From Streptomyces sp. TLI_053 (GTDB lineage: Bacteria > Actinomycetota > Actinomycetes > Streptomycetales > Streptomycetaceae), in the NCBI RefSeq assembly GCF_900105395.1, contig NZ_LT629775.1:6599501-6663500 (forward strand): 64,000 nucleotides of DNA, given 5' to 3'. Within the stretch, counting starts at the first letter, position 1. Every line of letters begins with the position of its first letter. The notes under the pieces were generated by a model. It did no database searches. It was not told where the DNA came from and saw only the letters and a program-made list of their open reading frames with translations. Positions 17,432 through 25,924 of the stretch are shown piece after piece. The position numbers and the translations under genes were made by a program.

Positions 17432-18691
17432 ATGGCCGACAGGCGCGGAATCGCGGGTCTCGGCGGCATCACGCTGGCCCTCGTTGTGCTGGCCCCGCTG
17501 GCCGGCTGCACCTCCGGCGGCGAGGAGGTCGCGGACCCGGTCCGCAAGGTCGACGCGGCCCGGCTGGTCCACCTCTCCGCCACGGACAAGGTGGACCCCT
17601 CGCAGCCGGTCACGGTCACCGCGGAGCCGGGCAGCCGGCTGACCGACGTCACCGTGGTCGGCCCGGACGGCCGGATCGTCGCCGGGCAGCTCTCGGAGGA
17701 CCAGCGCAGCTGGCGGACCACCGGCCGGCTGAAGGCGGCCACCGCCTACACCGTGCGGATCGCCGCCGCCGACGGCGGCGGCGGACGCGGCGAGACCACC
17801 TCCGGGTTCGCCACCCTGGCCGCCCAGCGGCTGCTGACCGCCAAGCTCGGCCCCGACTCCTCCGGCAGCGGCGTCTACGGGGTCGGCCAGCCGCTCACCG
17901 TGCAGCTCTCCGAGGCGGTCAAGGACCCGCAGGCCCGCCAGGAGGTGGAGCGGGCGCTGACGGTGACCTCGCAGCCCGCCGTGACCGGCGCCTGGTACTG
18001 GGTGGACGACAAGAACCTGCACTTCCGCCCCGAGGAGTACTGGCCCACCGGCACCGTCGTCGCGCTGGCCTTCGAGGCCACCGGCGGCCGGATCTCCGAC
18101 GGCCTGTACGGCGGCGACCGGGCGACCCTGGCGATGCGGATCGGCGAGCGGGTCGAGACGGTGGTCGACGCGGCGGCCCACGAGCTGACCCTCAAGCGCG
18201 ACGGCCAGGTGGTCCGGACGATCCCGGTCACCACCGGCAAGCCCGGCTTCGACACCCGCAACGGCGTCAAGGTGGTGCTCGGCCAGGAGCGCAAGGTCCG
18301 GATGAGCGGCGAGACGATCGGCATAGCGGCCGGCAGCCAGGAGTCCTACGACCTCGACGTCGAGTGGGCCACCAGGGTCACCTGGAGCGGCGAGTACGTG
18401 CACGCGGCACCCTGGTCGGTGGGCTCCCAGGGCGTGGAGAACGTCAGCCACGGCTGTACCGGCATGAGCACCGAGAACGCCCACTGGTTCTACCAGAACA
18501 CCAGGGTGGGGGACCTGGTGACGGTGGTGAACAGCCGGGGCAAGAGCATGGAGCCGTTCGGCAACGGCTTCGGGGACTGGAACGTCGGCTGGGGCGAGTG
18601 GGTCGGGCACAGCGCCCTCGGGCAGCCCGTCAGCACCACCACACCGGCCACCAGGGCCCCCGCCGGCGGGATGATCGCCCCGCAGCTCTGA
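17432..18691 (+). CDS. L,D-transpeptidase lipoprotein with Ig-like domains
   Basis: A 419-aa lipoprotein from ATG 17432 (GGGAGG upstream). Lipobox LAPLAGC puts the acylated cysteine at C26. Residues about 60-255 resemble the Ig-like domains of actinobacterial Ldt enzymes; the catalytic YkuD domain follows with the nucleophile motif VSHGCTGMS. These enzymes form 3-3 crosslinks in peptidoglycan outside the membrane. It is monocistronic, between ctaF and a convergent GntR regulator, with no functional link to respiration evident. Confidence 0.92.
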   Translation: MADRRGIAGLGGITLALVVLAPLAGCTSGGEEVADPVRKVDAARLVHLSATDKVDPSQPVTVTAEPGSRLTDVTVVGPDGRIVAGQLSEDQRSWRTTGRLKAATAYTVRIAAADGGGGRGETTSGFATLAAQRLLTAKLGPDSSGSGVYGVGQPLTVQLSEAVKDPQARQEVERALTVTSQPAVTGAWYWVDDKNLHFRPEEYWPTGTVVALAFEATGGRISDGLYGGDRATLAMRIGERVETVVDAAAHELTLKRDGQVVRTIPVTTGKPGFDTRNGVKVVLGQERKVRMSGETIGIAAGSQESYDLDVEWATRVTWSGEYVHAAPWSVGSQGVENVSHGCTGMSTENAHWFYQNTRVGDLVTVVNSRGKSMEPFGNGFGDWNVGWGEWVGHSALGQPVSTTTPATRAPAGGMIAPQL

Positions 18692-18711
18692 GGGCGGCCC
18701 CCCGGGGGCCC

Positions 18712-19107
18712 TCAGGGGCCCTGCGGGCCCTCGCCGGCCTCCTCCCGGTAGGCCAGCCGCAGCGCGTTGTCGGCGGCGGCCAGGGCGTCCGCGGCCGGCA
18801 CCCCGAGCCGCCGGACCCGCTCGGCGAACTCGGCGGCGGCCGCCGCGGCCAGCCGGTGGGCGGAGTCGCCGACCGCGGCGATCAGGGTGCCGCGCCGGCC
18901 GTGCGTCTCCACCACCCCGTCGGTCTCCAGCTCCCGGTAGGCGCGGGCGACCGTCCCGGCCGCCAGCCCGAGCTGCTCGGCCAGCGCGCGGACGGTGGGC
19001 AGCCGCAGTCCGGTCGCCAGCTCGCCGGTCCGGGCCTGTTCGGCGATCTGGGCCCGGATCTGCTCGTACGGGGGAGTGGTGGCGGCGGGGTCGACGGACA
19101 GCTGCAC
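18712..19107 (-). CDS. GntR family transcriptional regulator (short, YtrA-like)
   Basis: A 131-aa protein from GTG 19107 with AGGAG five bases upstream. Residues 10-75 form the GntR winged helix (PPYEQIRAQIAEQARTGEL, LPTVRALAEQLGLAAGTV). The remaining 55 residues are a short helical tail without an effector domain, the YtrA-subfamily layout that usually controls an adjacent transporter; no ABC genes are next to it here. It follows qcrB but a strong terminator lies between. Target unknown. Confidence 0.85.
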   Translation of the reverse strand: MQLSVDPAATTPPYEQIRAQIAEQARTGELATGLRLPTVRALAEQLGLAAGTVARAYRELETDGVVETHGRRGTLIAAVGDSAHRLAAAAAAEFAERVRRLGVPAADALAAADNALRLAYREEAGEGPQGP

Positions 19108-19162
19108 AGGGGCTCCTGACGTTCGGAGGGGCGCCGCGGGGCGCCCCCGGGTACCGGGAAAG

Positions 19163-19207
19163 CCCGAGGGCCGCCGACCAGAAGAACTCTGGTCAGCGGC
19201 CCTCGGG
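19163..19207 (-). terminator. Terminator of the ctaE-qcrCAB operon
   Basis: A 20-bp stem with one mismatch (19163-19182 with 19188-19207) and a 5-base loop. Read on the - strand it is followed by CTTTCCC, a modest U-run. It lies 25 bp after qcrB and before the GntR gene. Confidence 0.85.
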
Positions 19208-19231
19208 GTGCGACGCGGGGTGCGTACGGGA

Positions 19232-20890
19232 TCAGTGGTGGCCGTGGCCGCTGGTGATCTCGTGGTGCTCCTCGGAGGTCGGCTTGGGGATCTGGCTGCC
19301 CTCGCCGTAGAAGCCGCGGGAGAGCTTCGCCCGGGTGCGGTCGAGGACGTTGGCCTTGCTGGCCACGCCGTTCTCGTCCGTCTCGGCCGGCAGCTCGAAC
19401 GGCTCGATCTGCTCGTGCGCGGTGAGCTTGTGCAGGTCCTTCTGCGGCAGCTGGGCGTGCACCTCGACGAACTCGCCGTGCGGCAGGCGCTTGATGACGC
19501 CGGTCTCGCGGCCGTGCAGCACCTTCTCCTTGTCGCGGCGCTGGAGGCCGAGGCACCAGCGCTTGGTGACGATGAAGACGATGACCGGGACCACGAACAT
19601 GCCCACGCGGACGAAGTAGGTGACCGAGTTGATCGACAGGTGCAGGTGGGTGGCGAACAGGTCGTTGCCACCCGCCGCCAGCAGGACCAGGTAGAGGCTG
19701 ATCCAGGCGGCACCCAGCGCGGTGCGGACCGGGGCGTTGCGCGGGCGGTCCAGGATGTGGTGCTCGCGCTTGTCGCCGGTGATCCAGCCCTCGATGAAGG
19801 GGTAGGCGGCGATCGAGACCAGCACCGCCGGGAAGAGGACCATCAGCGGGATCGCCACACCGAGGTTCAGGGTGTGGCCCCACAGGCTGACCTCCCAGCC
19901 CGGCATGATGCGGATCAGGCCCTCGGAGAAGCCCATGTACCAGTCAGGCTGGGCGTCCGTGGACACCTGGTCGGGACGGTACGGGCCGTACGCCCAGATC
20001 GGGTTGATCGAGGCGATCGCCGAGATGGCCGCGATCAGACCGAACACCAGGAAGAAGAAGCCACCGGCCTTGGCCATGTAGACCGGCATCAGCGGCATGC
20101 CGACGACGTTCTTCTCGGTCTTGCCCGGGCCCGCCCACTGGGTGTGCTTGTGGTAGAAGACCAGGATCAGGTGCGCCACCAGCAGGCCGAGCATGATGCC
20201 TGGGATCAGCAGCACGTGGATGGTGAAGAACCGCGGCACGATGTCGTGGCCGGGGAACTCGCCCCCGAACAGGAACATCTGGACGTAGGTGCCGATCAGC
20301 GGGGTCGCCAGGACGGCGCCCTCCATGAACCGGATACCGGTGCCGGAGAGCAGGTCGTCGGGCAGCGAGTAGCCGAAGAAGCCGTCGAACATGCCCAGGA
20401 CGAGCAGCAGGAAGCCGAAGACCCAGTTGATCTCACGGGGCTTGCGGAACGCGCCGGTGAAGAAGACGCGCATCATGTGCACGAACATCGCCGCGACGAA
20501 GACCAGGGCCGCCCAGTGGTGGATCTGGCGGACCAGCAGACCGCCGCGCACCTCGAAGCTGATGTCCACCGTCGACGCGTACGCCTCGGACATCGGGATG
20601 CCCTTGAGCGGGATGTACGAGCCGTTGTAGATGACCTCGCCCATCGAGGGCTTGAAGAACAGCGTCAGGTAGACACCGGTCAGGATGATGATGATGAAGG
20701 TGTAGAGGCAGATCTCGCCCAGCATGAAGGACCAGTGGTCCGGGAAGATCTTCCGCAGGTTGGTCTTGGCGAGGGAGTAGATCCCCAGCCGACCGTCCGT
20801 CCAGTCCGCGGCCTGCTCCCACTTGTTCGCGGGCTTGGCGCGCGTGCTGGCGGGCTTGGCGCCGGAGGTGGTGCTGCTCGTACTGCTCAT
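19232..20890 (-). CDS. qcrB: Cytochrome bc1 complex cytochrome b subunit
   Basis: A 552-aa di-haem cytochrome b with an N-terminal Ser/Thr/Ala-rich extension, eight or more helices, the haem-histidine pairs (HHWAALVFVAAMFVHMMRVF; later FTIHVLLIPG and AHLILVFYHKH) and a PDQ-to-PEW region around the quinol site (WAYGPYRPDQ). It oxidises menaquinol in the bc1-aa3 supercomplex. Start overlaps the qcrA stop by 4 bp. The C-terminal 100 residues are hydrophilic and typical of actinobacterial QcrB. Confidence 0.96.
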   Translation of the reverse strand: MSSTSSTTSGAKPASTRAKPANKWEQAADWTDGRLGIYSLAKTNLRKIFPDHWSFMLGEICLYTFIIIILTGVYLTLFFKPSMGEVIYNGSYIPLKGIPMSEAYASTVDISFEVRGGLLVRQIHHWAALVFVAAMFVHMMRVFFTGAFRKPREINWVFGFLLLVLGMFDGFFGYSLPDDLLSGTGIRFMEGAVLATPLIGTYVQMFLFGGEFPGHDIVPRFFTIHVLLIPGIMLGLLVAHLILVFYHKHTQWAGPGKTEKNVVGMPLMPVYMAKAGGFFFLVFGLIAAISAIASINPIWAYGPYRPDQVSTDAQPDWYMGFSEGLIRIMPGWEVSLWGHTLNLGVAIPLMVLFPAVLVSIAAYPFIEGWITGDKREHHILDRPRNAPVRTALGAAWISLYLVLLAAGGNDLFATHLHLSINSVTYFVRVGMFVVPVIVFIVTKRWCLGLQRRDKEKVLHGRETGVIKRLPHGEFVEVHAQLPQKDLHKLTAHEQIEPFELPAETDENGVASKANVLDRTRAKLSRGFYGEGSQIPKPTSEEHHEITSGHGHH

Positions 20891-21957
20891 CGAGCACGCT
20901 CCCAGTAGCTCGGGCCGACGGGCTCGTCGAAGTCGCCGTGGGCGACCAGGAAGCCCTTCTCGTCAGTGGTGATCTTCAGCTGCGGCAGCGGGTGGCCGGC
21001 CGGGCCGAAGATCACGCGCGCGCCGTCCGCCAGGTCGAAGGTCGACTGGTGGCAGGGGCAGAGCGCGTGGTGGGTCTGCTGCTCGTACAGGCTGATCGGG
21101 CAGCCGACGTGGGTGCAGATCTTGGAGTAGGCGAGGATGCCCTCGAAGCCCTTCTCCTTGGACTTGTCGTCCTTGATGTCCTCCGGCGCGATGCGCACCA
21201 GCATGAGGGCGTCCTTGGCGATGCGCTGCTGGAAGTCCTCGTCGTGGGTGTGCAGGCCCTCGGGCATCGCGAAGGTCAGCGACCCCGTGATGATGTCCTC
21301 GGCCTTCATCGGCTGGTTGGTGTTCATGTTGATCAGCTGCAGGGGCTTGGCGTCGGTCGCCTCCTCCCAGCCGGTGTGCTCCAGCTTGTCCTCGGGCAGC
21401 GGGCCCAGGTCGCGCAGGAGGACCACACCGGACAGCGGCACCAGGGCCATCGAACCGATGAGGGTGTTGCGGATCATCTTGCGGCGGCCGAAGCCGGACT
21501 CCGCGGCACCGGTCCGGAACTGCTCGATGACGTCGGCGCGGACCTCGTCGTCGGCCTCGATCGGGTGACGCTCGGCCGGGATCTCGTGGTCCGACATCAG
21601 GGTGCGGGCCCAGTGGACCGCGCCCGCGCCGATGAGGAACAGCGCGACACCGAGGGTCATGCCGAGCGCGAAGTTCAGCGCGCTGACGTGGCCCAGCGGC
21701 CAGATGTAGACGATCTTGTCCGGGTCGATGGCCACGTACGAGGCGATGAAGCCGATCGTGGCGAGCATCGAGACGACGAACATCAGCGACACCTGGCGCT
21801 CGGCCCGCTTGGCGGCCCGCTCGTCGATGTCGGTGCGACGCGGCTCGTGGGCCGGCAGGCCCGGGTCGGCGAACGGATCGCCGTGGGCGGCCACCTCGTG
21901 GTGCCCGGCGGAGCCGTGGGACTCCGGGAGCTTCTCTTCTGACATGTCGTGGCTCAT
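20887..21957 (-). CDS. qcrA: Rieske iron-sulfur subunit of the bc1 complex
   Basis: A 356-aa actinobacterial QcrA with three membrane helices in the first 210 residues and a C-terminal Rieske domain. The [2Fe-2S] ligands are in CTHVGCPI and CPCHQSTFD. It passes electrons from menaquinol to the di-haem QcrC. It overlaps qcrB and qcrC by 4 bp on either side, showing a tightly coupled operon. Confidence 0.96.
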   Translation of the reverse strand: MSHDMSEEKLPESHGSAGHHEVAAHGDPFADPGLPAHEPRRTDIDERAAKRAERQVSLMFVVSMLATIGFIASYVAIDPDKIVYIWPLGHVSALNFALGMTLGVALFLIGAGAVHWARTLMSDHEIPAERHPIEADDEVRADVIEQFRTGAAESGFGRRKMIRNTLIGSMALVPLSGVVLLRDLGPLPEDKLEHTGWEEATDAKPLQLINMNTNQPMKAEDIITGSLTFAMPEGLHTHDEDFQQRIAKDALMLVRIAPEDIKDDKSKEKGFEGILAYSKICTHVGCPISLYEQQTHHALCPCHQSTFDLADGARVIFGPAGHPLPQLKITTDEKGFLVAHGDFDEPVGPSYWERAR

Positions 21958-22763
21958 GACTTCTTGGCCTTGGTGGTGTGGGCGGCGACCCAGATCGCGA
22001 CCGCGATGAGCGCACCGAGACCGAAGATCCAGCCGAACAGGCCCTCGGTCACCGGACCGAGGCTGCCGAGCGTGAGACCGCCGGGGTTGGGCTCATCGTT
22101 GGTGGTGTGGCGGACGAAGGCCACGATCTGCTTCTTCTGCTCCTCGGGCATGGTGGTGTCCGGGAACGACGGCATGTTCTGCGGGCCGGTCTGCATGGCC
22201 TCGTAGATGTGCTTGGCGTCCACGCCCTCCAGGGACGGGGCGTACTTGCCCTGGGTGAGGGCACCGCCCTGGCCGGCGAAGTTGTGGCACTGGGCGCAGT
22301 TGGTGCGGAACAGCTCGCCGCCCTTGGACAGGTCGTCCGGGTTGGTCGAGGTGTACTGCTCCTCGGTCGGCGTGACCGGACCGGGGCCGAGCGAGGCGAC
22401 GAAGGCGGCGAGCTGGTCGATCTCCGCCTGCGAGTAGATGTTCGGCTTGCGCGGCACCTGGGCGCCGGGCTGCTGGGCCGGCATACGGCCGGTGCCCACC
22501 TGGAAGTCGACCGCGGCGGAGCCGACGCCGACCAGGCTCGGGCCGTCGCTGCTGCCCTGCCCGTTCAGGCCGTGGCAGGAGGAGCAGCCCACGGCGAAGA
22601 GCTTCTTGCCCTCATCGATCGCGAGCGACTGCGCCGCCACGTCGGCCTGCGCCTTGCCGGCGGGCGCGAACGCGGCGTACAGCCCCCCGGTTGCCGCCAG
22701 GGCGAGAAGTAGGACGACCAGCGCCGCCAGTGGGTGGCGCCGTCGTGCGGAGAGCTTTTTCAC
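21954..22763 (-). CDS. qcrC: Di-haem cytochrome c subunit of the bc1 complex
   Basis: A 269-aa protein with an N-terminal hydrophobic anchor (residues 10-33), two c-type haem motifs (C60-SSCH and C156-AQCH) and a C-terminal membrane helix (about 235-258). This di-haem cytochrome cc replaces a soluble cytochrome c in actinobacteria, delivering electrons directly to CtaC. It begins 187 bp after ctaE in the same direction and overlaps qcrA. Confidence 0.96.
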   Translation of the reverse strand: MKKLSARRRHPLAALVVLLLALAATGGLYAAFAPAGKAQADVAAQSLAIDEGKKLFAVGCSSCHGLNGQGSSDGPSLVGVGSAAVDFQVGTGRMPAQQPGAQVPRKPNIYSQAEIDQLAAFVASLGPGPVTPTEEQYTSTNPDDLSKGGELFRTNCAQCHNFAGQGGALTQGKYAPSLEGVDAKHIYEAMQTGPQNMPSFPDTTMPEEQKKQIVAFVRHTTNDEPNPGGLTLGSLGPVTEGLFGWIFGLGALIAVAIWVAAHTTKAKKS

Positions 22764-22950
22764 GGAATAACCCCGGTGTCAGGATCTGGTCGACTGGTGG
22801 GTGCACCCGGCGGCCGGTCTGGCCGGCACGAGGCTGCCTGTCCAAGGCTGCGCGCGCGGTCGGTCGGTGGGAGCGTCGCCACCGGCGAAATCGGGCCGTC
22901 GCCGGTGAGGGCGGGACCCGGGGCCGGTGGCCAGCGACCTGATCAGCTGG

Positions 22951-23571
22951 TTACTTGATCAGGTAGATGGTCGCGAACAGGCCGATCCACACGACATCGA
23001 CGAAGTGCCAGTAGTACGACACCACGATGGCGGCGGTGGCCTGCTCGTGCGTGAAGCGCTTGGCTGCGTACGTCCGTCCCAGGACCAGCAGGAAGGCGAT
23101 CAGACCACCCGTCACGTGCAGACCGTGGAAGCCGGTGGTCAGGTAGAACACCGTGCCGTACGGGTCGGAGGACAGCGACAGGCCGTCCTTCTTGACCAGC
23201 TCGGTGTACTCGAAGATCTGGCCGCCGATGAAGATCGCGCCCATCACGAAGGTGATGACGAACCACGAGCGGAGCTTCTTCACGTCCCCGCGCTCGGCGG
23301 CGAAGACGCCGAGCTGGCAGGTGAGCGAGGAAAGCACCAGGATCGTGGTGTTGACCGAGGAGAACGGCACGTTGAGGGCGTGCGCCTTCTCGGTCCAGAA
23401 CTCCGGCCCCTTGACGGAGCGGAGCGTGAAGTACATCGCGAAGAGGGCCGCGAAGAACATCAACTCGGAACTGAGCCAGACGATCGTTCCGACGCTGACC
23501 ATGTTCGGCCGGTTGACCGATCCGTGCGCGTGCCCGGTTTCTACTGCTGTTGCTGTCGCCACGACGGACAT
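22951..23571 (-). CDS. ctaE: Cytochrome c oxidase subunit III
   Basis: A 206-aa, five-helix subunit III (VWLSSELMFFAALFAMYFTL, GFHGLHVTGGLIAF, YYWHFVDVVWIGLF). It stabilises the oxidase and helps proton uptake. As in other actinobacteria it is encoded with qcrCAB and not with ctaCD. The 187-bp gap to qcrC shows no strong terminator, so one transcript is likely. Confidence 0.95.
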   Translation of the reverse strand: MSVVATATAVETGHAHGSVNRPNMVSVGTIVWLSSELMFFAALFAMYFTLRSVKGPEFWTEKAHALNVPFSSVNTTILVLSSLTCQLGVFAAERGDVKKLRSWFVITFVMGAIFIGGQIFEYTELVKKDGLSLSSDPYGTVFYLTTGFHGLHVTGGLIAFLLVLGRTYAAKRFTHEQATAAIVVSYYWHFVDVVWIGLFATIYLIK

Positions 23572-23967
23572 TATGTCGGTCCCTTATTCCGTCTTCACGT
23601 CGGGGGGTCACCCTCGGAGTGTCCGGTGCGTGCGGTATGCCCCCCTGGGGCCCGACGGGGCGTCCGGACTGCCGCTGAGCAGCGGCGTGTCCCTTTTCTG
23701 ACGGTTGCTCGAAGGGCCCGTCCGGACCCCGTCCGGCGTGTCGTGGCGGGCGTCCGGGGGGCTTCGGGGGTAAGGGGAAGTTCCACTCGTCCGCCGTACG
23801 GGTGGACCGCGCGGGCGGGGGTGACGCGCCCTGCTCCGGCCGGACCAGTCGCGGACGCGGCGCGGTCGGGACGAGATCGCGCGGGAGGGGCTCGGCGGGC
23901 GGTGATCGGGAGTAGCATCCGGGGACAGGCGAACGTGGTCCGGATCACACGTGAGGGAGCAGGGCCC
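23572..23967. promoter_or_regulatory. Divergent intergenic region between ctaE and the receiver-like gene
   Basis: About 400 bp without a supported gene. A -10-like TAGCAT (23913-23918) faces the + strand gene. A short hairpin CCGCTGAGCAGCGG lies near 23682. I found no Rex-type (TGTGA-N-TCACA) operator in it and no known RNA motif. Confidence 0.4.
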
Positions 23968-24393
23968 ATGGCGCACACGACCGACGAGACGCTGACCGTT
24001 CTCGTCTACAGCCACGACCGAACCACCCGCGAGCAGGTGCTGACCGCTCTCGGGCGGCGGCCCGCGGAGGACCTCCCGGAGCTGGCCTACCTGGAGTGCG
24101 CGACCACCCCCGCGGTGCTCAAGGCGCTGGAGAAGGGCGGCGTCGACCTCTGCGTCCTGGACGGCGAGGCGGTGCCGGCCGGCGGGCTCGGGCTCGGACG
24201 GCAGCTGAAGGACGAGATCTACGGTTGCCCGCCGGTGCTGGTGCTGATCGGCCGGCCGCAGGACTCCTGGCTGGCCGCCTGGAGCCGGGCCGACGCGGCG
24301 ATCTCCCAGCCGGTGGACCCGGTGGCGCTGGCGGAGGCCGCCGCCACGCTGCTGCGGGCCAGGCTGGCCAAGCGGGCGCCCGCCGTCCGCTAG
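23968..24393 (+). CDS. Receiver-like (degenerate response-regulator) protein, no output domain
   Basis: A 141-aa single-domain protein with the alternating hydrophobic pattern of a CheY fold. A candidate phospho-acceptor is D65 (VDLCVLDGEAV), but the acidic pair after strand 1 is HD (VYSHDRTT) and the conserved lysine before the cis-proline is Gln (AISQPVDP, Q114). Such changes usually mean phosphorylation-independent function. No DNA-binding domain and no histidine kinase nearby. It lies between the respiratory genes and trpD. Confidence 0.7.
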   Translation: MAHTTDETLTVLVYSHDRTTREQVLTALGRRPAEDLPELAYLECATTPAVLKALEKGGVDLCVLDGEAVPAGGLGLGRQLKDEIYGCPPVLVLIGRPQDSWLAAWSRADAAISQPVDPVALAEAAATLLRARLAKRAPAVR

Positions 24394-24506
24394 GGGCAGG
24401 TCCCCGGCCCGTGTTCCGTCCGGCGTTCCACCCGGCGTTCGGTCCGGCGTCTCACTGCGAGAGAAGAAGGGTGAACGGCGGAGCCCCGGCGGGCCGCCGC
24501 TCGATA

Positions 24507-24567
24507 GGCTGACTCCGTCCCTACGTCCTTCCCCGGGTAGCCGGGGCAGCGAGAGCCGGAGTCAGCC
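24507..24567 (+). promoter_or_regulatory. trpD promoter and 11-bp inverted repeat abutting the start codon
   Basis: GGCTGACTCCG (24507-24517) is exactly complementary to CGGAGTCAGCC (24557-24567), whose last base touches the trpD ATG and which contains the Shine-Dalgarno GGAG. A smaller hairpin (CCCCGG/CCGGGG) sits in the loop. A -10-like TAGGCT (24505-24510) overlaps the left arm, so the dyad may act as a DNA operator, an RNA hairpin, or neither. Confidence 0.5.
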
Positions 24568-25644
24568 ATGGTGAACGTGCAGCCTGCGAACGGTGGGAGC
24601 GACCCCGCGCAGGTGGTCCGCTCCTGGCCGGACATCCTGTCGGCGCTGCTGAGGGGAGAGGACCTCGACCGCTCGGCCACCGCGTGGGCGATGGACCGGA
24701 TCATGAGCGGCGAGGCCTCCCCGGTGCAGGTGGCCGGGTTCATGGTGGCGCTGCGGGCCAAGGGCGAGACGGTCGAGGAGATCTCCGGACTCGTCGACTC
24801 GATGTACGCGCACGCCGAGCCGCTGGACATCCCCGGCCCGGCGGTGGACATCGTCGGCACCGGCGGCGACCGGGCCAAGACCGTCAACATCTCCACCATG
24901 TCGGCGATCGTCGCCGCCGCGGCCGGTGCCAAGGTGGTCAAGCACGGCAACCGGGCCGCCTCCTCCTCGAGCGGTTCCTCGGACGTGCTGGAGAAGCTGG
25001 GCATCAGCCTGGACCTCCGGCCGCGCCGGGTCGCCGAGATCGCCGAGGAGGTCGGGCTCACCTTCTGCTTCGCCGCGACCTTCCACCCCTCGATGCGGCA
25101 CGCCGCGCCGGCCCGGCGCGACCTCGGGGTGCCCACCGCCTTCAACATCCTGGGGCCGCTGACCAACCCGGCCCGGGTGACGGCGCACGCGATCGGCTGC
25201 TTCGACACCCGGCTGGCGGCGCTGATCGCCGGGGTGCTCGCCCGGCGCGGTGCCACCGCGCTGGTCTTCCGGGGCGACGACGGACTGGACGAGCTGACCA
25301 TCACCACCACCTCGCGGGTGTGGGTGGTCCGCGACGGCGCCGTGACCGAGACCGTCTTCGACCCGCGCGAGGTCGGCATCGAGCCGGTCGGCATCGAGGC
25401 GCTGCGCGGCGCGGACCCGGCGTACAACGCGGAGGTCGCGCGCCGGATGCTCGCCGGGGAGCACGGTCCGGTGCGGGACGCGGTGCTGCTGAACGCGGCG
25501 GCCGCGCTGGTGGCGCTGGACCTCACCGACGCGCCGCTCGCCGAGCAGCTGGGCGCGGCCATGCGGCGTACCGCGGCGGCCGTCGACTCGGGTGCCGCGC
25601 GGGACCTGCTGAAGCACTGGTCCGAGGCCACCGCCCGGGTGTGA
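24568..25644 (+). CDS. trpD: Anthranilate phosphoribosyltransferase
   Basis: A 358-aa TrpD, joining anthranilate to PRPP in tryptophan synthesis. The PRPP site GTGGDRAKTVNISTMSA, the KHGNRAASSSSGSSDVLE segment and the FNILGPLTNPA motif are intact. Length is normal for the family. It is isolated from other trp genes; the fused trpEG lies 25 kb away in this window. A terminator hairpin follows. Confidence 0.95.
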   Translation: MVNVQPANGGSDPAQVVRSWPDILSALLRGEDLDRSATAWAMDRIMSGEASPVQVAGFMVALRAKGETVEEISGLVDSMYAHAEPLDIPGPAVDIVGTGGDRAKTVNISTMSAIVAAAAGAKVVKHGNRAASSSSGSSDVLEKLGISLDLRPRRVAEIAEEVGLTFCFAATFHPSMRHAAPARRDLGVPTAFNILGPLTNPARVTAHAIGCFDTRLAALIAGVLARRGATALVFRGDDGLDELTITTTSRVWVVRDGAVTETVFDPREVGIEPVGIEALRGADPAYNAEVARRMLAGEHGPVRDAVLLNAAAALVALDLTDAPLAEQLGAAMRRTAAAVDSGAARDLLKHWSEATARV

Positions 25645-25655
25645 CAGGGCCGTTG

Positions 25656-25687
25656 GGGGCCCATCGGGAATCCTCCCGGTGGGCCCC
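25656..25687 (+). terminator. Terminator of trpD
   Basis: A 14-bp stem with one G-T wobble (25656-25669 with 25674-25687) and a 4-base loop, directly after trpD. It separates trpD from the downstream riboswitch transcript. Confidence 0.7.
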
Positions 25688-25752
25688 GACGTGTGTCCGG
25701 GATGTGGACCGCTGTTTGACCGAGGGGTGGAGCCGACCTAGAGTCTTGGCCA

Positions 25753-25870
25753 GGTCATGAGCGACAGCGACAAGCCCCAGCTTGCTGTCCGGCAACCCTC
25801 CGTCCGTGGCGGGGTGCCCTGGGTGAGGACCGGGCCGTGCGGCGAGCCGTCCGCGTGGCAAGCGCGGACA
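25753..25870 (+). ncRNA. SAM-IV riboswitch aptamer
   Basis: The sequence matches the actinobacterial SAM-IV class as I remember it: GGTCATGAG start, CCGGCAACCCTCC core, GGGGTGCCC, then a terminal hairpin. Elements: P1 25753-25758 with 25826-25831 (one A-G mismatch); P2 25763-25767/25785-25789 and CAAG/CTTG; loop CCCAG (25776-25780) complementary to CTGGG (25819-25823), the expected pseudoknot; 3' hairpin 25849-25855/25863-25869. It would bind S-adenosylmethionine and reduce expression of the class V aminotransferase gene at 25925. Confidence 0.9.
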
Positions 25871-25883
25871 CCCGGATCATCAC

Positions 25884-25918
25884 GCACTCCCGGGGTCCCT
25901 GACCCGTAGACGGAGTGC
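25884..25918 (+). promoter_or_regulatory. Expression platform: Shine-Dalgarno-sequestering hairpin
   Basis: GCACTCC (25884-25890) pairs perfectly with GGAGTGC (25912-25918), which holds the Shine-Dalgarno GGAG for the ATG at 25925; GGGTC/GACCC extends the hairpin inside. Located 14 nt after the SAM-IV aptamer, it implies translational control. Which state favours this hairpin is inferred. Confidence 0.65.
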
Positions 25919-25924
25919 ATCCCC

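Noticed and set aside
18680..18725. GC-rich dyad between the L,D-transpeptidase and GntR gene as a terminator.
   Set aside because: Arms are interrupted and several alternative pairings exist; too ambiguous to call.
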